Numbered from the stretch's first letter, positions 34,579-43,918 are shown. The stretch is 64,000 nt of DNA from Methylocapsa sp. S129 (GCF_009765995.1 NZ_LMUI01000020.1:62001-126000); one strand, 5' to 3'. Made by a program: numbers and translations. The notes: generated by a model from the sequence alone, not told the origin.

Positions 34579-35691
34579 ATGTCGATGAACAATAGTCCTA
34601 TTGCAGATGGGGCCCGTCCGGCGAAGCCCGAGCTTTTCCTGACCGCGACAGAGCAGGATCCACGTTGGGCTCGCGTCGTCGCGCGCGATCGGGTGGCCGA
34701 CGGCGCTTTCTATTATTCAGTGGCGACGACGGGCGTCTATTGCCGGCCGTCTTGCGCCTCGCGCGGCGCCAATCCAAAAAACGTGCGCTTTCACGACACG
34801 GCGGCGGCATGTGAAGCGGCTGGCTTTCGGCCGTGCAAGCGATGCAAGCCGAATCTGCTTTCACAAGACGCGCGGAATGCTGATAAAATTGCGCAAGTCT
34901 GCCGGTTGATCGCCAAGGCCGAAGAGCCGCCGACCTTGGCCGAAATGGCTAAGGCGGCGGGTCTCAGCCGCTATCACTTCCATCGCGTGTTCAAGGCGAT
35001 AACGGGCGTAACCCCCAAGGACTATGCCGTCGAGAACCGCGCTTCCAAGGTGCGGAAGGAACTGACGCGCAGCCGGACTGTGACAGAAGCCATTTATGAC
35101 GCCGGGTTCAATTCGAACGGTCGGTTCTATGAGAAGTCCGATGAATTGCTGGGCATGAGCCCGACCCATTATAGGGACGGCGGCGCCGGCGCCGCCATTC
35201 GCTTCGCGGTGGGCGAGTGTTCGCTCGGATCGATCCTGGTCGCGCGCAGCGACAAGGGGGTTTGTGCGATCCTGATCGGCGATGATCCCCAAGCGCTTGT
35301 GCGCGACCTGCAAGACCGCTTCCCCAAAGCCAATCTGATTGGCGCCGACGCGGAGTTCGAGACTCTCGTCGGCCAGGTCGTGGGTTTCGTCGAAGCGCCC
35401 GGCATCGGCCTCAATCTGCCGCTCGACGTGCGCGGCACTGCTTTCCAGCAAAGGGTCTGGCAGGCGCTGCGCGAAATCCCCGCGGGCGTCACCGTCACCT
35501 ACTCCGAAATCGCCCGCAAGATTGGCGCGCCAAAATCGACGCGCGCGGTCGCCGGCGCTTGCGCCGCCAACGCATTGGCGGTCGCCATCCCCTGCCATCG
35601 CGTGGTGCGCAACGATGGGGCCCTGTCGGGCTATCGATGGGGCGTCGAACGTAAACGCGCTTTGCTCGATCGGGAAGCGCGCCGCGCTTGA
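34579..35691 (+). CDS. ada: Ada: alkylation-response regulator and O6-alkylguanine-DNA methyltransferase
   Basis: Ada repairs alkylated DNA and, once methylated, activates the adaptive response. The 370-residue protein has the three expected parts. The N-terminal zinc domain has its Cys ligands in GVYCRPSCASRG and PCKRCKPN. An AraC-type domain follows (LAEMAKAAGLSRYHFHRVFKAITGVTP, then NGRFYEKSDELLGMSPTHYR). The C-terminal methyltransferase has the nucleophile in AIPCHRVVRNDG. Two close ATGs (34579, 34585) could serve as start. An Ada-box-like motif lies upstream, and two more repair-type genes follow. Confidence 0.95.
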   Translation: MSMNNSPIADGARPAKPELFLTATEQDPRWARVVARDRVADGAFYYSVATTGVYCRPSCASRGANPKNVRFHDTAAACEAAGFRPCKRCKPNLLSQDARNADKIAQVCRLIAKAEEPPTLAEMAKAAGLSRYHFHRVFKAITGVTPKDYAVENRASKVRKELTRSRTVTEAIYDAGFNSNGRFYEKSDELLGMSPTHYRDGGAGAAIRFAVGECSLGSILVARSDKGVCAILIGDDPQALVRDLQDRFPKANLIGADAEFETLVGQVVGFVEAPGIGLNLPLDVRGTAFQQRVWQALREIPAGVTVTYSEIARKIGAPKSTRAVAGACAANALAVAIPCHRVVRNDGALSGYRWGVERKRALLDREARRA

Positions 35692-35788
35692 ACAAGCGGG
35701 CGTGGGGTCTCAAGGTGAGACAAGCTTCTTCTGGCCCCCATGCGCGCGCGGTTTTGTAGCGCCGATAGCCGCCGCCGATGCATTTCTT

Positions 35789-35812
35789 GATTTGAAAGCA
35801 AGAGCCGGAGTG
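35789..35812 (+). promoter_or_regulatory. Second candidate Ada box
   Basis: The sequence starting GATTTGAAAGCAAGAGCCGG lies 80 bases before the second alkyltransferase gene and matches the motif before ada at almost every position, in the same orientation and at nearly the same distance. The two genes are probably co-regulated by Ada from separate promoters rather than from one transcript. Confidence 0.65.
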
Positions 35813-35868
35813 CGCGGGTTCGCCCCTTTCGCGAAAGTGGCCCTACACAAACGCAAAGGATCAAAACC

Positions 35869-36402
35869 ATGAACGCAATATTCAACCAGGCCCCTGTGGA
35901 GGCTGAAGAGCTTCGCTTCACCTGCGGCGATTCCTGGCTCGGCGCCGTGCTGGTCGCTGTGAGTTCGCAGGGCGTCGCCTCCATCCTGATAGGGGATCAT
36001 CCCGACAAGCTGCGCCGCGAACTCGCTGCCGCTTTCCCACAAGCCCGCCTCGTCAGCGATGGCGATGGGCTGCGTGAGCCTTTCGATAAAGTCGTCGATT
36101 TCCTGGAAGCGCCGGGCCGCGGACTGGATATCACGCTCGACGTGCGCGGCAGCGCCTTGGAACGGGCCGTCTGGAAGGCGTTGAGGGCGATTCCTTCCGG
36201 CCAAACCGCCACCTATGGTCAAATCGCGAAAACTCTGCCGACGCCTGCGACGGCGCAGGAAGTCGGGGCCGCCTGCGCGGCGAATGTTTTGGCGGTCGCG
36301 ATTCCCTGTCACCGTGTGGTGAAGGCGGATGGATCGATCTCCGGCTATCGCTGGGGAGTGGGCCGCAAGAAGCGGCTGATCAACCGCGAGGCCGTGGCGT
36401 GA
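35869..36402 (+). CDS. Methylated-DNA-protein-cysteine methyltransferase (second copy)
   Basis: This 177-residue protein matches the C-terminal half of the neighbouring Ada: SWLGAVLVAVSSQGVASILIG, DVRGSALERAVWKALRAIPSG and the active-site AIPCHRVVKADGSISGYRWG. It lacks the zinc and AraC domains, so it is a stand-alone O6-alkylguanine transferase, probably derived from the Ada C-terminal domain by duplication. It has its own Ada-box-like motif, AAAGGA about 10 bases before the ATG, and a GTGA overlap with the oxygenase gene that follows. Confidence 0.92.
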   Translation: MNAIFNQAPVEAEELRFTCGDSWLGAVLVAVSSQGVASILIGDHPDKLRRELAAAFPQARLVSDGDGLREPFDKVVDFLEAPGRGLDITLDVRGSALERAVWKALRAIPSGQTATYGQIAKTLPTPATAQEVGAACAANVLAVAIPCHRVVKADGSISGYRWGVGRKKRLINREAVA

Positions 36403-37127
36403 CGGCCCTGGTCTCCGCCTTTGACGCCAATCGGCGGCTTGCATTGCGCGATTGGGCGGGCGTCGCCGCGGCTCTTGACGCCCAAGGCTGGACGACGCTG
36501 ACGTCGCTACTGGCCCCAGAGGAGTGTGATGCTCTCGCCCGTCTTTATGGCAAGGACGAAGGGTTTCGCAGCCGCGTCATCATGGGCAAGCACGGTTTCG
36601 GCCGCGGCGAATATCGGTATTTCGCCTATCCGTTGCCGAGCCTCGTCGAAGCGCTTCGCTCCGCGCTCTATTCCCGCCTCGCGCCCGTCGCGAACCGATG
36701 GCATGAGGCGATGGGCATGGACGTTCGCTTTCCAGCCGATCATTCCGCCTTCATTCAGCGTTGTCACGAGGCGGGCCAGACGCGCCCGACCCCGCTGCTG
36801 CTCCAGTACGGCGAGGGCGACTACAATTGCCTGCACCAGGACGTCTACGGCGCGCATGTCTTTCCGCTGCAGGTCGCGATATTGCTCAGCGAACCGGGCA
36901 AGGATTTCGACGGCGGCGAATTTGCGCTGACCGAACAGCGCCCCCGGATGCAGTCGCGCGTCGCTGTGGTTCCCTTGAAGAAGGGCGATGCGGTCATATT
37001 CGCCGTCAACAGCAGACCCGTGCAGGGCGCTCGTGGTTCCTATCGCGTGAATCTGCGCCATGGCGTCAGCCAGATCCGCGCGGGTCATCGCCATACCGTC
37101 GGCATCATATTTCACGACGCCGCTTAA
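36399..37127 (+). CDS. Fe(II)/2-oxoglutarate-dependent oxygenase
   Basis: The 242-residue protein is a double-stranded beta-helix oxygenase. The metal site is visible as HQD (NCLHQDVYGAHVFPLQ) and the later RHGVSQIRAGHRHTVGIIFHD with the distal His and the Arg for 2-oxoglutarate. It appears to belong to the family described as oxygenases acting on damaged DNA, distinct from AlkB. The GTG start at 36399 overlaps the stop codon of the alkyltransferase gene, so they are co-translated. With ada upstream, it probably acts in alkylation repair. The precise substrate is inferred. Confidence 0.85.
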   Translation: MTALVSAFDANRRLALRDWAGVAAALDAQGWTTLTSLLAPEECDALARLYGKDEGFRSRVIMGKHGFGRGEYRYFAYPLPSLVEALRSALYSRLAPVANRWHEAMGMDVRFPADHSAFIQRCHEAGQTRPTPLLLQYGEGDYNCLHQDVYGAHVFPLQVAILLSEPGKDFDGGEFALTEQRPRMQSRVAVVPLKKGDAVIFAVNSRPVQGARGSYRVNLRHGVSQIRAGHRHTVGIIFHDAA

Positions 37128-37234
37128 GCGCGCCGCTCAGTCGAATTTTTTTCACACCCTGTCAAAACCGCGAAAGCTCGAACGTCTTTAAAGCAGCGGG
37201 ACCTGACGCGTCGCAATTGGATCGAGGCAGTTTC

Positions 37235-38665
37235 ATGCAAGATATGACGAAAACGGACAAACGCCGTGCGACAGGGCTCTTGACCGTGCTGCTGATGGGT
37301 CTGTTCATCACCAATGTTGACGTCGCCGTGGTCAATGTCGCGACGCCTTCCATCCACGATCGGCTGAACGCCTCAGGCAGCGAACTGCAATTCGTGGTCT
37401 CCGGTTATGTGCTCTCCTATGCGATGCTGTTGATCACCGGCGCACGGCTGGGCGACATCTATGGCTATCGGCGGCTGTTCCTCGTCGGGTTGTGTCTATT
37501 TACCGCCGCTTCGCTCGGTTGTGGGCTGGCCCCTGGCGCGGCTGCGCTGATCGCGGCGCGGGTCGTTCAGGGAATCGGCGCCGCGCTGATGGTGCCGCAG
37601 GTGTTGATCGGGATTCAGCTTAACTTCTTTGGCGATGCGCGCGCTCGCGCGCTCGGCCACTATTCCGTGGCGCTGTCGATCGGCGCCGTCGCCGGGCAGG
37701 TCGCGGGCGGCGTGCTCGTCTCAGCCAATTTGTTCGACCTGGCTTGGCGGCCGATCTTCCTGATCAATCTGCCGATCGGCGTGGCGCTGTTTGTCGCGGC
37801 GCTGCGATTCCTGCCCGCTGACCCTGGCGGCCGGCCGCGGCGGCTCGATCTCTGGGGCGTGGCGACTCTGTGCGCGACCGTGCTGCTGGCCTTGCCGCCG
37901 CTCATTCTCGGCCGCGCGCAAGGTTGGTCGCTATGGATCTGGCTGTGTCTGGGCGTAAGCCTCATCCCTCTTGCGGCGTTCATCGTCATCGAACGGCGCA
38001 TCGCCGCGCGCGGAGACACGCCGCTGATCAATCTCCATCTGGTGTCCCAACCGGCCATCGCCTGGGCGCTCGTCGCTTTCGCCGCCGCCAGCATGACTTA
38101 TTTCGCGCTGCTGTTCACGTTGGCTCTCTATCTGCAGCAAGGTCTTGGCAAGAGCGCTCTCTATTCGGGATGCGCTCTGGTGTCGTGGGTCGCGGCGTTT
38201 GGAATCGGCGGCCCGGTCGTGCGGCATTTGCCCGCGCGAATCATGCCTCTGGTCGCGCCCTTCGGCTATCTCATTCTCGCAGCCGCTTATCTCGCGATCA
38301 GCGCCTGTCTGTTCAGCGGATATGGCGGCGCCATCCTGCTCTTCATATTGCTCGGATTCGGCGGCCTTGGACTGGGGATCGGCTACACCGCCAATATCCG
38401 CCATCTCACTTCGGCGGTCGAGGCCCGCTATGCGCCCGATATGAGCGGCCTCATCACCACGAATTCGCAGATCTCGGGCTTGATCGGCGTAGCGACCTTC
38501 GGAACCGCCTATTTTGAGCTCGCCGCCAGGCCGGGACCGGACGCTGCGACGCACGCCATTGCTGCCGTTGTGGTCGGCTGCGCCTTCGCCGCGTTTCTTG
38601 CGACAATCGCGGTGTATCGGTCCAGCCATGGCGTGGTCGCGGCCGCGGCCGAATCGGTGGCTTAG
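37235..38665 (+). CDS. MFS drug-efflux transporter (DHA2/EmrB-like)
   Basis: This 476-residue protein has about 14 hydrophobic helices. The first-helix motif NVDVAVVNVATPSI, the loop ARLGDIYGYRRLFLVGL (motif A) and RVVQGIGAALMVPQ (motif C-like) place it in the DHA2 drug:proton antiporter group. The start at 37235 has GAGGCAG upstream; the frame extends 158 codons further upstream, but that part overlaps the oxygenase gene in another frame and is not coding. It follows the alkylation-repair genes by 107 bases and may belong to the same response. Confidence 0.85.
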   Translation: MQDMTKTDKRRATGLLTVLLMGLFITNVDVAVVNVATPSIHDRLNASGSELQFVVSGYVLSYAMLLITGARLGDIYGYRRLFLVGLCLFTAASLGCGLAPGAAALIAARVVQGIGAALMVPQVLIGIQLNFFGDARARALGHYSVALSIGAVAGQVAGGVLVSANLFDLAWRPIFLINLPIGVALFVAALRFLPADPGGRPRRLDLWGVATLCATVLLALPPLILGRAQGWSLWIWLCLGVSLIPLAAFIVIERRIAARGDTPLINLHLVSQPAIAWALVAFAAASMTYFALLFTLALYLQQGLGKSALYSGCALVSWVAAFGIGGPVVRHLPARIMPLVAPFGYLILAAAYLAISACLFSGYGGAILLFILLGFGGLGLGIGYTANIRHLTSAVEARYAPDMSGLITTNSQISGLIGVATFGTAYFELAARPGPDAATHAIAAVVVGCAFAAFLATIAVYRSSHGVVAAAAESVA

Positions 38666-38831
38666 AGTGTGCGTGCGTCCTGCGCCGTGAGCCCCGCTGG
38701 CGAGACCAACAGTGAAAAGGATTTGGATCGGTTGCCTGGCGTGGCATAAAGCGACAATGTCCGGGCCGCGCATGCGGCCAAGCACGAACGCCGTCAACTG
38801 AGGCGGCCGACCGGGAAGGGTCTATGCTCAG

Positions 38832-40745
38832 ATGGCGGATGGGACTTTGATGGACGAGGGGACTCGCCATATCCCCAATCAATCGGCTCCTCTGTGCGAC
38901 GATTTGATCGACGCCGCAAAGGAAGTGCGCATCCGTCAGGATCTCGTGCTGACCGCGCTTGGGAAGCGCCCGGCCGACAAGGCTTTGCGGGTCGGCCGCC
39001 TCCTTGATGTCCATACGCGCTCCTGGCGCGAGGATTGGGAAATTATCGTCAAGGGTCGCCGGATCGCCTGGATCGGTCCAGCTGGGGAATATCAAGGCGA
39101 GGTCCGGGAACGCTTCCATGAGCCGGCGCTCGCCGCGGTTCCCGGCTTTGGCGAAGTCCACAAGCATATCGAAAGCTCGCATCTGACGCCGGAATGGGAA
39201 GCGGCTTTGGTGCTGCCGCGCGGCAATACCTGGACCTGTGAAGCGAGCCACGAATTCTCCAACGTCAACGGCCCGCGCAATCTCGAATTCTGGCTCGAGG
39301 CGCGCAAGCGCGGCTCGCCGCTCAAGATATTTCCCTTGCCGGGTTCGGCCGTCCCCCCCACCGCCTATGAATGGGGCGGCGGCTATTTCGGCTATGACGA
39401 ACAGAAGCAATTTATGGCCGAGAGCCTGATGGTGGCGGGCCTCGATGAAGTGATGGACTGGCCGGCGGTGTGGAACCCCGACAACCCGTCCTATAAACGG
39501 CTCTGGGGCATGATCGAGGCGACGTTTGCCGCGCGGGGGGTGGTCGAGGGCCATGCCTCAGGCTTGCGCGATGCCGCTTCGATCAACGCTTTCGCATCAG
39601 CCGGCCTCGCCTCCGATCACGAGGTGCAGACGCCGGAAGAGACCTGGGACAAGCTCACGCGCGGCCTCTTCATCGAGTTGCGCATCTACGCGATGCCCGA
39701 GATCGTGAAGTTCCTTATCGATAAGGGACTCGCCGACTGGTCGCAGATCGCCTTCACCACGGATGATCGCAGCGCCTCGCATACGCTGGAGCTTGGCGCG
39801 ACCGACTACAATGTGCGGCTGGCGATCGAAAACGGCCTTGCGCCGGAGATCGCGATTCAATGCGCGACCATCAATCCGGCGCGGCACATGCGGCTGACGC
39901 CGTTTGTTGGCAGCCTTTCGCCGGGCCGCTTCGCCGATGTCGTGCTGCTTTCCGATCTGCTGTCGCTCAAAATCGAAAAGGTCTGGGCCGACGGCGCGCA
40001 GATTTCCGAAGGCAAACGCTACATCGGCGCCGTTCCTCGCATCGACTGGCCGAGATGGGCGACGCATACGGTCAATATCCAGCGCGAGGTGAAGGCTGAG
40101 GATTTCGCGCTTCACGCCGCGCCAGGGCGCGCGACGATGAAGGCCGCCGTCATTCGCCCGTTCCACTGGCATCCCGATTTCTACACGCTCGAAATGCCCG
40201 TCCGCGACGGCGAGGTTCAACGCGACCCAGCCGAGAACATCACCAAATTCGCCATTGTCGATCGCTTCTCGGGCGAGGGGAGGATTTCGAAAATGTTTTG
40301 GCGCGGCTGCGGGCCGCGTGACCCCGAAACCGCGCTCGCCTGCTCGGTCGCCCATGACAAGCACAATATCTGGACTGTTGGCTCCTCCGACCCGGCGATG
40401 GCGAAAGCCGTCAACGCCTTGATGGACATCCAGGGGGGCTGGGCGCTAGTGCGCGAGGGCGAACTCGCCGCCACCGTGCGCTTTGAGATCGGCGGCCTGA
40501 TGTCTTGCCGCCCGGCCGAGGAACTCGACGCCGAAATGCAGAATCTCTACGCCGAAGCGAGACAAGTCGACTGGATGTACGAACCGACCTTCCGGCCGCG
40601 CTGGTATCCGGGATTTCCTGAGCGGCTGATGTTCGCAACCCTCACCTGCGCGCCCTGGACCTGGGTGCTGGTCGCGCCGTGCGAGCAAGCGCCAGACGGA
40701 TTTATCAACGTGCAGACCGGGGAGGCGCATCCGGTGGTATGGTGA
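38832..40745 (+). CDS. Adenine deaminase-like amidohydrolase
   Basis: The 637-residue protein matches adenine deaminases, which convert adenine to hypoxanthine. It shows the metal-binding HxH in VHKHIESSHLTPEW, CEASHEFSNVNG, the second metal region EGHASGLRD, SDHEVQTPEE and FTTDDRSASHTLELG, and the C-terminal domain seen in long Ade enzymes. The first metal motif reads EVHKHIESS, where E. coli has AHLHIESS; both His are kept. ATG 38832 has GGAAGGG about 12 bases upstream; ATG 38850 is an alternative. An AzgA-type purine permease lies 1.8 kb downstream. Confidence 0.82.
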   Translation: MADGTLMDEGTRHIPNQSAPLCDDLIDAAKEVRIRQDLVLTALGKRPADKALRVGRLLDVHTRSWREDWEIIVKGRRIAWIGPAGEYQGEVRERFHEPALAAVPGFGEVHKHIESSHLTPEWEAALVLPRGNTWTCEASHEFSNVNGPRNLEFWLEARKRGSPLKIFPLPGSAVPPTAYEWGGGYFGYDEQKQFMAESLMVAGLDEVMDWPAVWNPDNPSYKRLWGMIEATFAARGVVEGHASGLRDAASINAFASAGLASDHEVQTPEETWDKLTRGLFIELRIYAMPEIVKFLIDKGLADWSQIAFTTDDRSASHTLELGATDYNVRLAIENGLAPEIAIQCATINPARHMRLTPFVGSLSPGRFADVVLLSDLLSLKIEKVWADGAQISEGKRYIGAVPRIDWPRWATHTVNIQREVKAEDFALHAAPGRATMKAAVIRPFHWHPDFYTLEMPVRDGEVQRDPAENITKFAIVDRFSGEGRISKMFWRGCGPRDPETALACSVAHDKHNIWTVGSSDPAMAKAVNALMDIQGGWALVREGELAATVRFEIGGLMSCRPAEELDAEMQNLYAEARQVDWMYEPTFRPRWYPGFPERLMFATLTCAPWTWVLVAPCEQAPDGFINVQTGEAHPVVW

Positions 40746-40824
40746 CCGGCGTCGTCCCAATTTGTATGTCCGCAAGGAGCGAAGCCGCCGCACGCCCAGG
40801 CATGTCGTCGATCTACCCGAGCCT

Positions 40825-42351
40825 TTACTCCTCGGGCATTCCTGCTTTGCGCAGGCCATCGATTGTCCGCTCCCAGCCTTCCAGCGTGCGCGGATCGCTG
40901 CGCGGATTGGCGACCTGGGCGAGGAACGCCTTAAACGCTGCGATGGTGGCGATTCCGGTAAGAGGGAGCGCCAGGTAACGCTGGAGCGCCTCATGGGCCT
41001 CGGCCTCACGGCCCGTCAACGCAAACGCCGCGATGAGGTCTCCATGCGCAAACACATTGCTCGGATTGATCGCGATCGCCCGGTCAGCCCATTCGATCGC
41101 CTGATCGTACTGCTTCAGCCCGAAACAAGCGGCCGTGTTCCCGCTAACCCAAAGACCTAAACCTGGATCATGTGGGCTGAGCCGAATCGCCTTGTCGAAA
41201 TATTCGTGGCTCTTTTCAAAATTCCCGAGGCCGAGATATGTCCAGCCGAGGTGCGCATCGGCGTCGACGATCGCCGGGTCCAAGGCGAGCGCGCGTTCGT
41301 CTTCCGCGATCGCCTCATCGTAGCGCGTCTGGAGCTCGCGTATGCTCGCCTTGAAGGCGTGCGCAGGGGCGTAATCTGGATCGAGGGCGAGCGCTTTCGA
41401 AACCAATCCATCTGCTCGCTTGAGACCGGCCTCGGGATCGGCGCTGCGGCCGAGCCCCACTGGGAACCAGAACTTGAGAGACAAATAGCTCAGGGCGCGG
41501 ACGTTCTCGGGATCGGCCTTGAGCGCTTGTTCGCAGAGACGGAAAGTCGCTTCGGCTTCCTTGCCGGCAAATTCGCCTTTTTCCACGGCGGCAATGCACT
41601 GGAAGGCCAAGTCCTGAGCCTTAGGATTTGCGGTGGGCTTCCGGTTGAGTCGGGCGGCTTCGATGTCGGCGCGTTGAGCGACTATCGCGGGCGCCAGATG
41701 GGTGAAGATTTCGTCCTGCATCTGCAACAAGTCGAAGCGGGCGGCGTCGAATTGATCGCCCCGGATTTGCGTGCCGCTGTCGGTGTCGATGAGCCGGGCG
41801 TCGACCCTCACCCGCTCGCCGCCGGGTTGGACCGAGCCTTCGAGCACATAGCGCACACCGAGGTCCTTGCCGATGGCCTTGGCGTCGACCGGCACGCCTT
41901 TGTAAGTGAAAGCCGTATTGCGCGCGATGACGAAGCTGCCGGGGAGGCGTGCGAACGCGGTGGTCAATTCATCGGTGAGAATGCCGGCGAGATAATTCTG
42001 CGTCGGATCGCCTGACAAATTGGCGAAGGGCAGCACCGCGACGGAGAGACGCGCGGCCTCGATAGGCGCCAGCGTATTTGTCTCGGCGGCCGCGGGTCGG
42101 TTCGCAACGAGGAAATCACAAGCGCCGCCCGCCACCGTCACGAGAAGCGCGGCGATCCCAACTTTGAGTAGGGCCACCGCCGGGCGCTTTCGCGGGTCGG
42201 CGACCTTCGTCTTGGTGGGAATGTTCGTCTGCCACGAACAGACCTGGATCGATTTGGCGGTTTGCTTGCCCAGGCTCTCGCCATGATCGATCACGTCCTT
42301 AGCCTCCGCTTGTCGCTCATAGCGCCCGTCCGAGGCTGTCCAGATTAGCAT
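40825..42351 (-). CDS. TolB-like/TPR-repeat membrane-anchored protein
   Basis: The protein is about 508 residues from the ATG at 42351. A charged N-terminal stretch of about 55 residues is followed by a transmembrane segment (ALLKVGIAALLVTVAGGACDFLVA). Then comes a TolB-like domain (LSVAVLPFANLSGDP, FVIARNTAFTYKG, GVRYVLEGSVQPGGERVRVD) and four or more TPR repeats. Similar architectures usually have an N-terminal adenylate cyclase domain; here it is absent. The frame runs further upstream, but that region overlaps the divergent permease gene. The function is unknown; a scaffold or sensory role is possible. Confidence 0.72.
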   Translation of the reverse strand: MLIWTASDGRYERQAEAKDVIDHGESLGKQTAKSIQVCSWQTNIPTKTKVADPRKRPAVALLKVGIAALLVTVAGGACDFLVANRPAAAETNTLAPIEAARLSVAVLPFANLSGDPTQNYLAGILTDELTTAFARLPGSFVIARNTAFTYKGVPVDAKAIGKDLGVRYVLEGSVQPGGERVRVDARLIDTDSGTQIRGDQFDAARFDLLQMQDEIFTHLAPAIVAQRADIEAARLNRKPTANPKAQDLAFQCIAAVEKGEFAGKEAEATFRLCEQALKADPENVRALSYLSLKFWFPVGLGRSADPEAGLKRADGLVSKALALDPDYAPAHAFKASIRELQTRYDEAIAEDERALALDPAIVDADAHLGWTYLGLGNFEKSHEYFDKAIRLSPHDPGLGLWVSGNTAACFGLKQYDQAIEWADRAIAINPSNVFAHGDLIAAFALTGREAEAHEALQRYLALPLTGIATIAAFKAFLAQVANPRSDPRTLEGWERTIDGLRKAGMPEE

Positions 42352-42535
42352 GAAAACCTGCAATCGACCGTCTGTCTCGCTATCGAGCGGTCCTGCAAGG
42401 GAAAAGCGGCCCGGGGCTTCGGACAGAGCGATCGGCTTGGGTCGACTACGAAAATTAAAACTGAAACAATGCAGAAGAGCGGCGCGTGTCTTGCATGATG
42501 GCCTTTGCCGCCAAAGGGCGACGAAGGGTTGAAGC

Positions 42536-43918
42536 ATGGAAGACCGAACCGCCTCGAACGCAAGCTCCGCGGCGCCGCCTTCAAGCGGTTTCCTCGACCG
42601 CACCTTTCATTTGTCCGAGCGCGCGACCTCGGTCTCGCAAGAGCTGATCGCCGGCGCGACTACCTTCGCCGCCATGGCCTATATCCTCGCCGTCAATCCC
42701 TCGATCATGTCGAACGCCGGCATGGACCGTGGCGATCTCGTGATCGCCACCGCGCTCGCGGCTTTCTTCGGCTCGGCGATGATGGGCCTTTGGGCCAACC
42801 TGCCGCTGGCCGTCGCGCCTGCGATGGGGTCCAACGTCATCTTCACCTATGTCATCGTCAAGCAAATGGGCGCGCCCTGGCAAGGCGCCCTGGCGATGGT
42901 CGCCTTTACCGGAATCGTCTTTCTCATCCTGTCGTTGTCGAAGCTGCGCGAGAAAGTCGCCAAGGAGGTGCCCGAGGCGCTGAAAATCGGCATCCAGGCG
43001 GCGGTCGGCACATTGATCGTCTTCATCGGCCTGCGTGGGGCCGGCTTCATCGTCGCCAATCCCTCGACCTATATCGCGATGGGTTCGCTCAAGAGCCCGG
43101 CGGTGCTGCTCACCATGGTCGGCATTCTGCTCACCCCGGTGCTCGTGGTGCGCAAGGTTCCCGGCGCGCTGATCATCGCCGTCGCCGCGATCACGCTTGT
43201 CGGTTTGTTCGTACCGGGCGCCGGCGGCAAGATGGTGACGACAGCGCCGGCCTCGCTCGTCGCCTGGCCGAAATGGCCGGCGAGCACTTTCGGCCAGCTT
43301 GATTTCAAATGGCTGTTCGGCAATTTCCTTATTGCGTTGCCGCTGCTATTTTATTTCATCTGCGCTGAATTTTTCTCGACGCTCGGCACGTTGATTGGCG
43401 TCACCGGCGCGGCCAATCTCCGCCGGCCTGACGGCTCGATCCCCAGCGCAACCGCCGCCTTCGCAACAGATGCGACGGCAAGCATCGTCGGTCCGATCCT
43501 CGGAACTTCGGTCGTCACCGCCTATATCGAGTCGATTGCGGGGGTTCAGGCGGGCGGGCGCACGGGCCTTACCGCCCTCACGGCGGCGGCGCTCTTCGCG
43601 CTCGCGCTGTTCTTCTGGCCGATCTTTGTGATCGTGCCTCCACAAGCCACGGCACCGGCGCTTGTGGTCGTCGGCGTGCTGATGATGCAGGGCCTCGCAC
43701 GCATCGATCTGACCGATCTGTCGAACGCCATTCCGATCGTTCTGACGCTGCTCGTCACCGTGTTGACCAACAATCTCATCAACGGCATGGCGCTTGGGAC
43801 GTTGAGCTTGATTCTCATATTCGTTGCGACGGGCCGCGCGCGCGAAATCAGCGCAATCGTCTGGGGCCTCGGAATCGTGTTTCTCGCCTTCTTCTATGTC
43901 ACGACGATGCTGATGTGA
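42536..43918 (+). CDS. AzgA-type adenine/guanine/hypoxanthine permease
   Basis: This 460-residue transporter of the NCS2 superfamily has 13-14 helices. Typical AzgA motifs are QELIAGATTFAAMAYILAVNP, ATALAAFFGSAMMGLWANLP, VAPAMGSNVIFTY, and in the second half FSTLGTLIGVTGAANL and TDATASIVGPILGTSVVTAYIES. The start at 42536 fits the family length. It is divergent from the TolB/TPR gene. With the adenine deaminase-like gene it suggests uptake and salvage of exogenous adenine. Confidence 0.88.
   Translation: MEDRTASNASSAAPPSSGFLDRTFHLSERATSVSQELIAGATTFAAMAYILAVNPSIMSNAGMDRGDLVIATALAAFFGSAMMGLWANLPLAVAPAMGSNVIFTYVIVKQMGAPWQGALAMVAFTGIVFLILSLSKLREKVAKEVPEALKIGIQAAVGTLIVFIGLRGAGFIVANPSTYIAMGSLKSPAVLLTMVGILLTPVLVVRKVPGALIIAVAAITLVGLFVPGAGGKMVTTAPASLVAWPKWPASTFGQLDFKWLFGNFLIALPLLFYFICAEFFSTLGTLIGVTGAANLRRPDGSIPSATAAFATDATASIVGPILGTSVVTAYIESIAGVQAGGRTGLTALTAAALFALALFFWPIFVIVPPQATAPALVVVGVLMMQGLARIDLTDLSNAIPIVLTLLVTVLTNNLINGMALGTLSLILIFVATGRAREISAIVWGLGIVFLAFFYVTTMLM

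Noticed and set aside
36761-37234. 158-codon upstream extension of the MFS gene frame
   Set aside because: It overlaps the oxygenase gene in another frame and reads as low-complexity Arg/Ala-rich sequence. The family begins at 37235, where a ribosome site is present.
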